Shown: positions 1 through 6,216 of the stretch, in pieces | How the letters are laid out: each line of letters begins with the position of its first letter | Position numbering within the stretch: the first letter of the stretch is position 1 | Notes under the pieces: model-generated | Seen by the model: only the letters and a program-made list of their open reading frames with translations | The model's database searches: none | Told to the model about the DNA's origin: nothing | Made by a program: the position numbers and the translations under genes | Source of the DNA: CAZZCS01 sp964652645 | GTDB lineage: Bacteria; Cloacimonadota; Cloacimonadia; Cloacimonadales; Cloacimonadaceae | Direction of reading: 5' to 3' | Length of the DNA: 6,216 nucleotides | Assembly (NCBI GenBank): GCA_964652645.1 | Contig: CAZZCS010000123.1 | Coordinates: 1 to 6,216, forward strand

Positions 1-13
1 CAGTTTCTATCCT

Positions 14-43
14 TGACAGAAAACACAGTTAAATAAGCTGTCA
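14..43 (+). promoter_or_regulatory. Small inverted repeat upstream of the dikinase gene (possible operator or promoter region)
   Basis: TGACAG at 14-19 is the exact reverse complement of CTGTCA at 38-43, with 18 bases between. The left arm overlaps a TTGACA hexamer (13-18), which matches the consensus -35 box. No convincing -10 box lies 16-18 bases downstream (the bases there read near AGCTGT), and TAAATA at 30-35 is too close. The arms are only 6 bp, so chance is a real possibility. It could be an operator, a weak hairpin, or nothing. The end of any upstream gene lies outside the window. Confidence 0.2.
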
Positions 44-50
44 TGTAAGT

Positions 51-3000
51 GTGCGTGAGGAAAAAACTAATGGGGATGACTTTTTGGATAAGATTATTTC
101 TAAGGCCCTTAGCGAGAACCTTAGAGTTACTCAGGTTCAGAATATTCAGTATGAAGATCATGCTTTATGGTTGCTGGACATATCCCAGGACTTCTTTGGG
201 ATAAACCAGCGCTTAAAAGCCTTTCTGGAGGAGCTCTATCACCCTTATGTAAATCCGAAAGATACCCTGATATTGATGCGGGCTAGTTTTTTGGGCGATC
301 TATGGTGGTTCAGTTCGCATATAGAGCACGCCCGGATCATGCAGACAATATTGGATTTATTCGGAAAAGTCGAGAGTATCTGTGTCAATGAGTCCGACCA
401 AAAGAGGCTTATAGAGGAGTTTCTAGAGTTTGGAACCGCGCTTTGTGAGCAAAACCAATCCGATATTGCCCCCCAGATCATCAGCATGCTGTCTCAATGG
501 AGCGAACAGTACCCACGTATAGCCATCAGGCTGAGCAGTCATTTTCGTAAAACGCTTGTATCTATATGCAACGATTGCGATAGCCCCCAAGACTGCATAA
601 GTCTTCTCAAGAGCATACTGCTGGCAACCCTGGACTTCTGGCACAAGAGCTCAGATATTCAGGGCTGGATGGCGAGCTTCAGTACGATTCAATTGGGCTC
701 CACCCCGCCTCCTGGAGAGGCTTTCTTCGAGCACTGGAGAGAGTATATTAGTGCCTCACAAGATCTTGCCGAACTGGCAAAAGTCCCCGCCAATAGTGAG
801 ATAGCCTCCCTGTACAGAGATTTTCTCAGAGAGATCCCCATGTTGGAAGCCCGTATTCAATACCTGTTTTTCCTATTGGGCCTGCCAACCATGATCGACT
901 TGATGGATCATCTGCTCTGGGATCTGAATAGGCAGCTAGCTTCCCTGGGCCAAAATATTGAGCTTTCAGAAGTGATAAACCTCCTGGATTCCATCTTTGC
1001 CACACTGATTTCTTTCAGTTCATCTCACCGGAGTATCGTGCTGGATTGCATATCAACTGTGGGTAAAAGCCTGCTGGAGCATCCTGATCCCAATATGCCC
1101 AAAATCGTGATGGGACACCTGGTAAAGCTGGGTTTAACCCCTGCTCAGGAACTAAAGATTAGTTCCGATTGGCAGCTTGAAGTAGATAAGAACCACGTCA
1201 AGCATCTACGAATCCTTTTGGATCTCATTGCTATCAACCCCCAGGCAAACAAGGATTTACTCGCTTTCACCATAATCAGCCTTACCCGTAAGGGTGTGTT
1301 TATCGCAGATACAGACCTCTTTCAAAAAGATGTATCGGCATTTTTAGCATCCAATATCAGACCTGTATTCGTGCAAAGTAAGCATTTACTGAGGATGTTT
1401 CCCGTATTTTTCCATGAAATCGGAGCCGAAGGAGAGATTCGAGATGCCAGCACGAATCTGGACGAACTGACTCATCGTAAGGACAAGCTGATTCACTTTC
1501 TCCGCAAACAGATCCACACGGAAAGCAACAACTCGCATATAGCCCTTATTGAGAAAATTCTCCAATATTGGCATAGCCTTGATCCGACACCATTGAAGAC
1601 CATTATCCCGGAGGATGTCTGGCAGGATATTCAAAAATCAAACCCCAGACTCATAGCGCAAAACCAGGTTCTGGATGCATTTCTCGCCAAAAACGAGCTC
1701 AGTGTACAGGAGCTTCTTGCCCTCTCCTGGCAGCGCACCGAAGATCTGTGTCGCAGCCTTGATGATGACCTGTACGGTAAGAGGCTAAAACTGCTCTGCT
1801 ACTGCCATTTCCTGCTCAAGGACAAGTACAATCTGGAACCCTATGATATTGTAAAGTACCTATCACGTTACAGTTTCTTTGATACAAAAGAACAGAATCG
1901 TCTGAAAACTAGTTTGAACAGAAGAGACTACGATAGCTCTATCCGTCAGATGCTTGGCTATATCGGTCGTTTGAACGCTTTGACTCTGGACCCCAAGCCT
2001 TCAGAACCCTGGGAAAACATATATTACAAAAGACACATTGCCGCAGGGATACCATCTATGTATGGCACTTACAGGGAGACCAAACTCGAAGCCATGGGTG
2101 TGGTATTCAGGATGGAAAATGTAATTCGCAGGCTGTTTGAGCGTAGCATGGGCCAGCTAAATCTGGAATACATCAATGGTAAGACTCTTCGCAGAGTTGA
2201 GCGGATCCTGGAACTCTACGATTTTGTCATGAAGCAAGAGATGGTGACAAGCGATGCTTTCAGCTCTGCCATATCTATGCTGAGTGCAGTCCAAAACGTT
2301 TCCAATCCCACCATCGAGCAATATCTGGATGTGTTTCATCTTTTGAAGGACTGCGTAAACGAGATCGTAAACGAGTATTATTACCGCTTTTATGACTATG
2401 CTCTGGCAAACATGAAGTTTGATGACGAGACCGGAAAAAGGTCCGAAATGATCGCTGAGGAGTTTTACCGTAATCTTCTTTCATCCTCCTTTATAATCCA
2501 GGGTTTGGATAGTTTTATCACGAGAATTATCGAATCGCTGAACGAAACCCGGAAGCTCTTTAGCAGAGAAGATATAATCAAGCTGATGTCCTACGATTCT
2601 GATCGGCTGTTTGTGCATCTCTTCGCCAAAAATGCCAGAATTGAGAATCAGGTACTACTGGGCTCAAAGGCCTTTTTCCTGAAACGTTTACATCAGTTTG
2701 AGTTTCCCATACCGCCAGGTTTCGTAATCACCACAGATCTTTATCGGAACAGGGATATCATCAATGCGCATCCCGATATTTCGAACGAATTTGATCTGAT
2801 GCTAAAGCAAAACCTGGAGCACATGGAACGCTATACCGGGCTCAGATTTGGCAACCCGGACAAGCCACTGCTCCTGTCTGTGCGCTCAGGAGCACCCATG
2901 AGCCTGCCTGGAGCGATGGACACCTTTTTGAATATTGGATTGAATGATGAGATCACCCAGAGACTATCGCAACGGCCAAACTATTCCTGGACTGCCTGGG

Positions 3001-4115
3001 ATTGCTATCGTAGATTGATCCAAAGCTGGGGCATGGCGCATGGAATAGAGCGAGATGAATTTGATAAAGTGATGCTAGACTACAAAATGCATTATGGAGT
3101 CGATCTGAAAACCCAGTTTGACAACGCTCAAATGAAGGAAATGGTGAGTGATTACCAGACGGTTCTCGATCGGCATGGCGTGAGGTTGGAACAGGATCCT
3201 TTCAGACAGCTTTATCTGGCTATATCGCATGTACTTGATAGCTGGGACACTCCTCGTGCAAAGCTCTATCGCTCCAAACTCCACATTGCAGAAGAATGGG
3301 GCACTGCCGTAATTGTCCAGAAGATGGTCTTGGGAAACATCTCACTGGAAAGTGGCACCGGAGTACTTTTTACCCATGCTGACTGGAATCATGAACCGGG
3401 TATCTGCCTCAATGGAGATTTCACTCTTTGCAGCCAGGGAGAAGACGTCGTGGCAGGGCTTGTTCATACGATGCCAATCTCCGAGCTCGACAGGGTCAGG
3501 CACCAGGCAGAACTCTCTTTGGAGCGTGATTTTCCTACGATCTATCATAGCTTACTACGCTATGCCAGACAGCTCATCGAGGAGAAGAATTTCCCGCACC
3601 AGGAGATCGAGTTTACCTTCGAAGGCAACTCCGAGGATCTGCTATTTATCTTGCAGACCAGAAATCAAATAATCCATAAAAATCCGGAATACAAGGTGTT
3701 GGGGACTTCTGAATGCAATCTGAACAAGGTCGGCAACGGGATCGGGATCGGAAAAGGTGCGATAAACGGCATCATCGTGATCTCCGAGGAAGATATCAAA
3801 AAATATCAGGGTCGGGACATCCCTCTGATCTTAGTTCGACCCGACACGGTTCCCGAAGACCTGAATCTGCTGTTTGAATGCCAGGGTCTTCTCACCTCCA
3901 GAGGTGGAATCACTTCTCATGCAGCCGTCACAGCCACCAGGCTGGGGCTGATCGGTGTGGTAAACTGCAGGGAGCTAGTAGTAAACGAAGAAGAAAGCAC
4001 ATGCAGGATAGATAGAGTCCTTCTGAAACCTGGTGACCAGATTTCTCTGGATGCAACCGGTGGAACTATCTATCTGGGACACTACCCCTTACAGAGTGTC
4101 CTATCATTGAGTTAA
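51..4115 (+). CDS. PPDK-like dikinase: large unknown helical N-terminal region, ATP-grasp and phosphohistidine domains, no PEP/pyruvate barrel
   Basis: This is a 1354-residue, probably cytoplasmic protein with no signal peptide or membrane segment. Residues ~1-860 are a leucine-rich, apparently all-helical region that I do not recognise, with a striking RHIAAGIPSMYG segment near 661-672. Residues ~865-1210 match the PPDK nucleotide-binding domain: GSK at 871-873, PIPPGF at 886-891, SVRSGAPMSLPGAMDT at 943-958 (Arg945), WGTAVIVQKM at 1083-1092, SGTGV at 1101-1105, QGEDVVAG at 1129-1136 and LQTRN at 1201-1205. Residues ~1228-1350 are the swivelling phosphohistidine domain, with TSRGGITSHAAV and the phosphoryl-accepting His1290. 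The protein ends where PPDK (about 870-900 residues) would begin its C-terminal TIM barrel. ATP-driven phosphorylation of His1290 is therefore expected, but the final acceptor is unknown. Thr1288, two residues before the histidine, sits where PPDK regulatory protein modifies classical PPDK. The start is GTG 51: an in-frame TAA lies at 30-32 and no ATG is available. The ribosome binding site is weak. TTG 84, preceded by GGGG at 72-75, is an alternative. Confidence 0.9.
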   Translation: MREEKTNGDDFLDKIISKALSENLRVTQVQNIQYEDHALWLLDISQDFFGINQRLKAFLEELYHPYVNPKDTLILMRASFLGDLWWFSSHIEHARIMQTILDLFGKVESICVNESDQKRLIEEFLEFGTALCEQNQSDIAPQIISMLSQWSEQYPRIAIRLSSHFRKTLVSICNDCDSPQDCISLLKSILLATLDFWHKSSDIQGWMASFSTIQLGSTPPPGEAFFEHWREYISASQDLAELAKVPANSEIASLYRDFLREIPMLEARIQYLFFLLGLPTMIDLMDHLLWDLNRQLASLGQNIELSEVINLLDSIFATLISFSSSHRSIVLDCISTVGKSLLEHPDPNMPKIVMGHLVKLGLTPAQELKISSDWQLEVDKNHVKHLRILLDLIAINPQANKDLLAFTIISLTRKGVFIADTDLFQKDVSAFLASNIRPVFVQSKHLLRMFPVFFHEIGAEGEIRDASTNLDELTHRKDKLIHFLRKQIHTESNNSHIALIEKILQYWHSLDPTPLKTIIPEDVWQDIQKSNPRLIAQNQVLDAFLAKNELSVQELLALSWQRTEDLCRSLDDDLYGKRLKLLCYCHFLLKDKYNLEPYDIVKYLSRYSFFDTKEQNRLKTSLNRRDYDSSIRQMLGYIGRLNALTLDPKPSEPWENIYYKRHIAAGIPSMYGTYRETKLEAMGVVFRMENVIRRLFERSMGQLNLEYINGKTLRRVERILELYDFVMKQEMVTSDAFSSAISMLSAVQNVSNPTIEQYLDVFHLLKDCVNEIVNEYYYRFYDYALANMKFDDETGKRSEMIAEEFYRNLLSSSFIIQGLDSFITRIIESLNETRKLFSREDIIKLMSYDSDRLFVHLFAKNARIENQVLLGSKAFFLKRLHQFEFPIPPGFVITTDLYRNRDIINAHPDISNEFDLMLKQNLEHMERYTGLRFGNPDKPLLLSVRSGAPMSLPGAMDTFLNIGLNDEITQRLSQRPNYSWTAWDCYRRLIQSWGMAHGIERDEFDKVMLDYKMHYGVDLKTQFDNAQMKEMVSDYQTVLDRHGVRLEQDPFRQLYLAISHVLDSWDTPRAKLYRSKLHIAEEWGTAVIVQKMVLGNISLESGTGVLFTHADWNHEPGICLNGDFTLCSQGEDVVAGLVHTMPISELDRVRHQAELSLERDFPTIYHSLLRYARQLIEEKNFPHQEIEFTFEGNSEDLLFILQTRNQIIHKNPEYKVLGTSECNLNKVGNGIGIGKGAINGIIVISEEDIKKYQGRDIPLILVRPDTVPEDLNLLFECQGLLTSRGGITSHAAVTATRLGLIGVVNCRELVVNEEESTCRIDRVLLKPGDQISLDATGGTIYLGHYPLQSVLSLS

Positions 4116-4127
4116 CAAAAAAAACAT

Positions 4128-4134
4128 AGAGGAG
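4128..4134 (+). promoter_or_regulatory. Ribosome binding site of the GAPDH gene
   Basis: AGAGGAG lies 7 bases before ATG 4142, a near-ideal Shine-Dalgarno sequence and spacing, and it fixes the start codon. It sits in a 26-base gap after the dikinase stop that also holds a run of eight A (4117-4124). No hairpin is visible in the gap, so read-through from the upstream gene is likely. Confidence 0.85.
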
Positions 4135-4141
4135 TATCAAA

Positions 4142-5392
4142 ATGAAACTCAGTTTGAGAGACCAAAATCTGCTGGGCATTAATGGTCTTGGCAGAATTGG
4201 AAAGCTGTTACTTTGGAATCAGATTCATCTGCGTCATTATCAGGGAATCGTAATAAACTGCGGTCGCGAAATCGGTAACAATTTGGACGATCTGATCCAG
4301 GTCATCGAGACCGATAGCACCTATGGCTCTATCCATAAATTTCTCCATGGAATCGTAGGGAAAAAAGCCGAAATCAAAGTAATAGACGCCTCAAAACCCA
4401 TTCTTGAGATTGACGGTATCCCCGTGAAGATCCTCAAGCAAGCCAGAGATCCCAAAGATGTAAACTGGCTTGAGGAAGGCGTAAAGATCGTCGTGGATTG
4501 CACCGGCAGCTTCCTCGATCCCACCACTTCTGCCGATGGATCCAAGCCCAGCTTGCGCGGTCATTTGGATTCTGGTGCTCTCAAAGTGATTTGCAGCGCA
4601 CCTTTCAAGGTCAAAGGCAGTTCCAAAATACCAGAAGACGCAAAAACCTTAATCTATGGCATCAACCATCTGGATTTCAATCCCGCCCAGCACCACGTAA
4701 TCTCCGCCGCTTCCTGCACGACCACAGGGCTCTCACACATGATCAAACCATTGTTGGAAAATGAAACTACTTCCAGGATAGTGACTGCCTCGATGAGCAC
4801 TATCCACGCCGCTACCAATACTCAATCCATCCTGGATAGCGTACCGAAAAGCGGGGCTTCCGACCTCCGAAAATCTCGTAGTGTGATAAACAATATCATC
4901 CTCTCCACTACTGGCGTTACCAAAGCTCTGGAACAAGTAATGCCTGAAATCAAACACATTGGTTTTATGGCAGATAGCGTGCGCATCCCTACCAATACGG
5001 TATCTCTGATCAATCTAAATGTGACCTTTTATACCAAACTTGATGCTCTGGGAGAGCCTCTGATAAACCGAAAAGTAATCAATTCTGTGTATGCAGATGC
5101 AGCTCGAGGTTCTCAAAAAGACCTTCTGGTCTACTCCGAAAGACAGAATGTCTCGGCAGATCTGATAGGTACCATGGCCGCAGTCACAATCGAAGCCCAT
5201 GAAACCCACACCCGTACAGGCTTCATCAGCATTCCTCCGGAAGTGTTAGTGGCACAGGGCCTCAAAGCCAATCTTGAGCTGGAAATGCCGGTAACTCATG
5301 CCAAAATCTTCGGTTGGTATGACAATGAGCTTGGTTCATATGTGAATTGCCTCTCAAGACTCGCAAATTATGTCTCAGATAAGAGCACATAA
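4142..5392 (+). CDS. gap: Glyceraldehyde-3-phosphate dehydrogenase, phosphorylating, long divergent form
   Basis: The enzyme oxidises glyceraldehyde 3-phosphate with phosphate and NAD(P)+ to 1,3-bisphosphoglycerate, reversibly, in cytoplasmic glycolysis and gluconeogenesis. The Rossmann motif GINGLGRIG is at residues 12-20. The catalytic cysteine is Cys192 in ASCTTTG, the general-base histidine is His222 in STIHAATN, a substrate-phosphate arginine is Arg281 in VRIPTNTVS, and the C-terminal signature WYDNE is at 392-396. At 416 residues it is about 80 longer than the usual 330-340. By eye, extra residues fall before the cysteine (around 121-145 and 155-165) and as a block of about 30 before WYDNE (around 357-388). 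The canonical SCTTN motif reads SCTTT. The stretch after the second beta strand reads VINCGREIG (38-45), without the aspartate that normally favours NAD, so NADP or dual use is possible. ATG 4142 has a strong ribosome binding site, and the gene is probably cotranscribed with the dikinase. GapN is excluded, as it belongs to the aldehyde dehydrogenase family. Erythrose-4-phosphate dehydrogenase activity is less likely but cannot be excluded from sequence. Confidence 0.93.
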   Translation: MKLSLRDQNLLGINGLGRIGKLLLWNQIHLRHYQGIVINCGREIGNNLDDLIQVIETDSTYGSIHKFLHGIVGKKAEIKVIDASKPILEIDGIPVKILKQARDPKDVNWLEEGVKIVVDCTGSFLDPTTSADGSKPSLRGHLDSGALKVICSAPFKVKGSSKIPEDAKTLIYGINHLDFNPAQHHVISAASCTTTGLSHMIKPLLENETTSRIVTASMSTIHAATNTQSILDSVPKSGASDLRKSRSVINNIILSTTGVTKALEQVMPEIKHIGFMADSVRIPTNTVSLINLNVTFYTKLDALGEPLINRKVINSVYADAARGSQKDLLVYSERQNVSADLIGTMAAVTIEAHETHTRTGFISIPPEVLVAQGLKANLELEMPVTHAKIFGWYDNELGSYVNCLSRLANYVSDKST

Positions 5393-5404
5393 TCGATTGT
5401 GGAA

Positions 5405-6216
5405 GTGAAATCTATAGCCCGAAGGACTGCTGCCCCCGCCCAGTCCTTCGGGATAATCTCTCTTTGCAAGCATAGACTCAGCCCTATCAGGATTGTACTG
5501 TCCATTATCGCCCTGCTGATTGTAAACCTCATATATGCAGAGTCGTTCTCTGTCTGGGGTTATGTGGAGTCCTATCCACAAAGTGCAAAGCAGATCATCT
5601 CGGCACCTCCAAAGTGGGACAGAGAAGACTGGCTCCTGAGCATAGGTTTGGTAAGCTTGGGAACAGGTCTATTCTTTCTGGATGAAGAGATTGATAGGTC
5701 TCTCAGACAAAACCAAAGCGACAGGCTATCGAACCTATCGACTGTCGCAACCGGTTTTGGAGAGAAGACATACGTGTTCCCTGCTCTGATCTCAGTAGTC
5801 GGCACAGGCCTGGTTTTGAAGGACGAAGAGATATCCAAGCTCGGACTTCTGAGCTTGAAGAGTGCTATACTGGCCAGTTCTGCTACTTATACCCTGAAGC
5901 TGGCCACCCAGAGAGACCGTCCTTCCAGCAATCAGGGTAACGGGTTTTGGAATGACCGGGATTTTGACCCAGAGAGAGATTCTTTCCCCTCGGGTCACGC
6001 CTCGTTGGTATGGGCTATTGCTCCCATTCTGGCAGATCAATTTGCAGAGCAGAAATGGCTTGTCTATGGCTCCTATGGCCTGGCCATTAGCACCTCTCTA
6101 TCCAGGATTTATCTTGGCAAACACTGGGCCAGCGATGTCTTTGCCAGCGCTGTTATCGGGATTGTCTGTGCGAAAGCGACGCTATCCAGCACCCCAAGAA
6201 TCCAGTTTTACCCCAG
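5405..6216 (+). CDS. PAP2-family membrane phosphatase, 3' end beyond the window, start uncertain
   Basis: The open frame runs from just after the GAPDH stop to the window edge. It carries all three parts of the PAP2 (type 2 phosphatidic acid phosphatase) signature. Counted from GTG 5405 these are K165-X6-R172-P173, P195-S-G-H198, and S233-R234-X5-H240-X3-D244. His240 is the expected phosphoryl-accepting residue and His198 the acid. Family members dephosphorylate lipid phosphates, undecaprenyl pyrophosphate or similar substrates at the outer face of the inner membrane. The substrate here cannot be told. A signal-peptide or anchor-like segment (RIVLSIIALLIVNLIYA, residues 29-45, possible cleavage before Glu46) is followed by several short hydrophobic segments. 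No in-frame ATG precedes the motifs. GTG 5405 or GTG 5399 are the only usual starts before the leader, and neither has a well-spaced ribosome binding site. Translation from either would read through the 5418-5452 hairpin. About 270 codons are visible and no stop is reached. The gene is in the same frame as GAPDH, whose TAA separates them. Confidence 0.85.
   Translation, partial: MKSIARRTAAPAQSFGIISLCKHRLSPIRIVLSIIALLIVNLIYAESFSVWGYVESYPQSAKQIISAPPKWDREDWLLSIGLVSLGTGLFFLDEEIDRSLRQNQSDRLSNLSTVATGFGEKTYVFPALISVVGTGLVLKDEEISKLGLLSLKSAILASSATYTLKLATQRDRPSSNQGNGFWNDRDFDPERDSFPSGHASLVWAIAPILADQFAEQKWLVYGSYGLAISTSLSRIYLGKHWASDVFASAVIGIVCAKATLSSTPRIQFYP
5418..5452 (+). terminator. Perfect 12-bp hairpin after the GAPDH gene, probable intrinsic terminator
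   Basis: CCCGAAGGACTG at 5418-5429 pairs without mismatch to CAGTCCTTCGGG at 5441-5452, around an 11-base C-rich loop. The following bases (ATAATCTCTCTTT, 5453-5465) are U-rich in RNA but interrupted by C, so the tail is weaker than ideal. It lies 25 bases after the GAPDH stop, the expected place to end a dikinase-GAPDH transcript. It overlaps the only usual start region for the PAP2 gene, so it could instead attenuate that gene. Confidence 0.7.

Noticed and set aside
13..41. Sigma-70 promoter with TTGACA at 13-18
   Set aside because: The -35 hexamer is perfect, but no acceptable -10 box occurs at normal spacing, and the start codon would follow within about 10 bases. A single hexamer is too little to call a promoter.
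3313..3672. A 119-codon open frame on the + strand inside the dikinase gene
   Set aside because: It overlaps the conserved ATP-grasp motifs in another frame, and its product is Ser/Arg-rich with no recognisable pattern. It is a shadow of the real frame.
51..4115. Calling the first gene pyruvate phosphate dikinase (ppdK) or PEP synthase
   Set aside because: The C-terminal PEP/pyruvate barrel is missing and about 860 extra residues precede the ATP domain, so the named reaction cannot be assigned.
5370..5408. Short ATG frame (13 codons including stop) overlapping the end of the GAPDH gene
   Set aside because: It has no ribosome binding site and stops before the hairpin. A leader-peptide role for the PAP2 gene is imaginable but unsupported.
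5564..5566. GTG 5564, preceded by GGGG at 5557-5559, as the PAP2 start
   Set aside because: It keeps all catalytic motifs but discards the clear signal-like leader that is read in the same frame just upstream. Possible but less likely.
5535..5640. ATG at 5535 as the PAP2 start
   Set aside because: It is in a different frame and reaches a TGA at about 5637-5639, so it cannot encode the phosphatase.
5572..6040. Two overlapping minus-strand open frames opposite the PAP2 gene
   Set aside because: The + strand frame carries the complete PAP2 signature, and the minus-strand products show no recognisable motif.

Overview
The window carries three genes on the + strand and looks like ordinary bacterial chromosome. 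There is no RNA gene, CRISPR array, insertion sequence or phage feature that I can support. Base composition is balanced to slightly AT-rich, and coding density is very high. The host is probably a Gram-negative-type bacterium, because the third gene encodes an envelope phosphatase with a signal-like leader. From memory, the mix of a giant PPDK-like protein and a long-form GAPDH resembles Cloacimonadota or related anaerobes. That is a recollection, not a database result.

Layout. Positions 1-50 are a short upstream stretch holding a TTGACA hexamer and a small inverted repeat. Positions 51-4115 encode a 1354-residue protein. Its last ~490 residues are the ATP-grasp and phosphohistidine domains of pyruvate phosphate dikinase (PPDK). 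The catalytic histidine is present, but the PEP/pyruvate TIM barrel is absent. Its first ~860 residues are a helical region I cannot assign. After 26 bases with a strong ribosome binding site, 4142-5392 encodes an unusually long (416-residue) phosphorylating glyceraldehyde-3-phosphate dehydrogenase with altered cofactor and active-site loops. A perfect 12-bp stem hairpin follows at 5418-5452. From about 5405 to the end of the window runs a PAP2-type membrane phosphatase, cut off by the window edge.

How they fit together. The first two genes probably form one transcription unit. GAPDH is a central step of glycolysis and gluconeogenesis, and PPDK-type domains normally interconvert pyruvate and PEP in the same pathway. 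This dikinase, however, cannot complete PPDK chemistry alone, so its phosphoryl acceptor is open: a separate barrel protein, another small molecule, or a protein. The PAP2 gene is probably a separate function. Its start is a real puzzle: no ATG is in frame, and the only usual start codons upstream of its signal peptide lie before the terminator-like hairpin.

The most interesting item is the truncated dikinase with its giant unknown N-terminal region, paired with the divergent GAPDH. I see no evidence for a defence system or mobile element.
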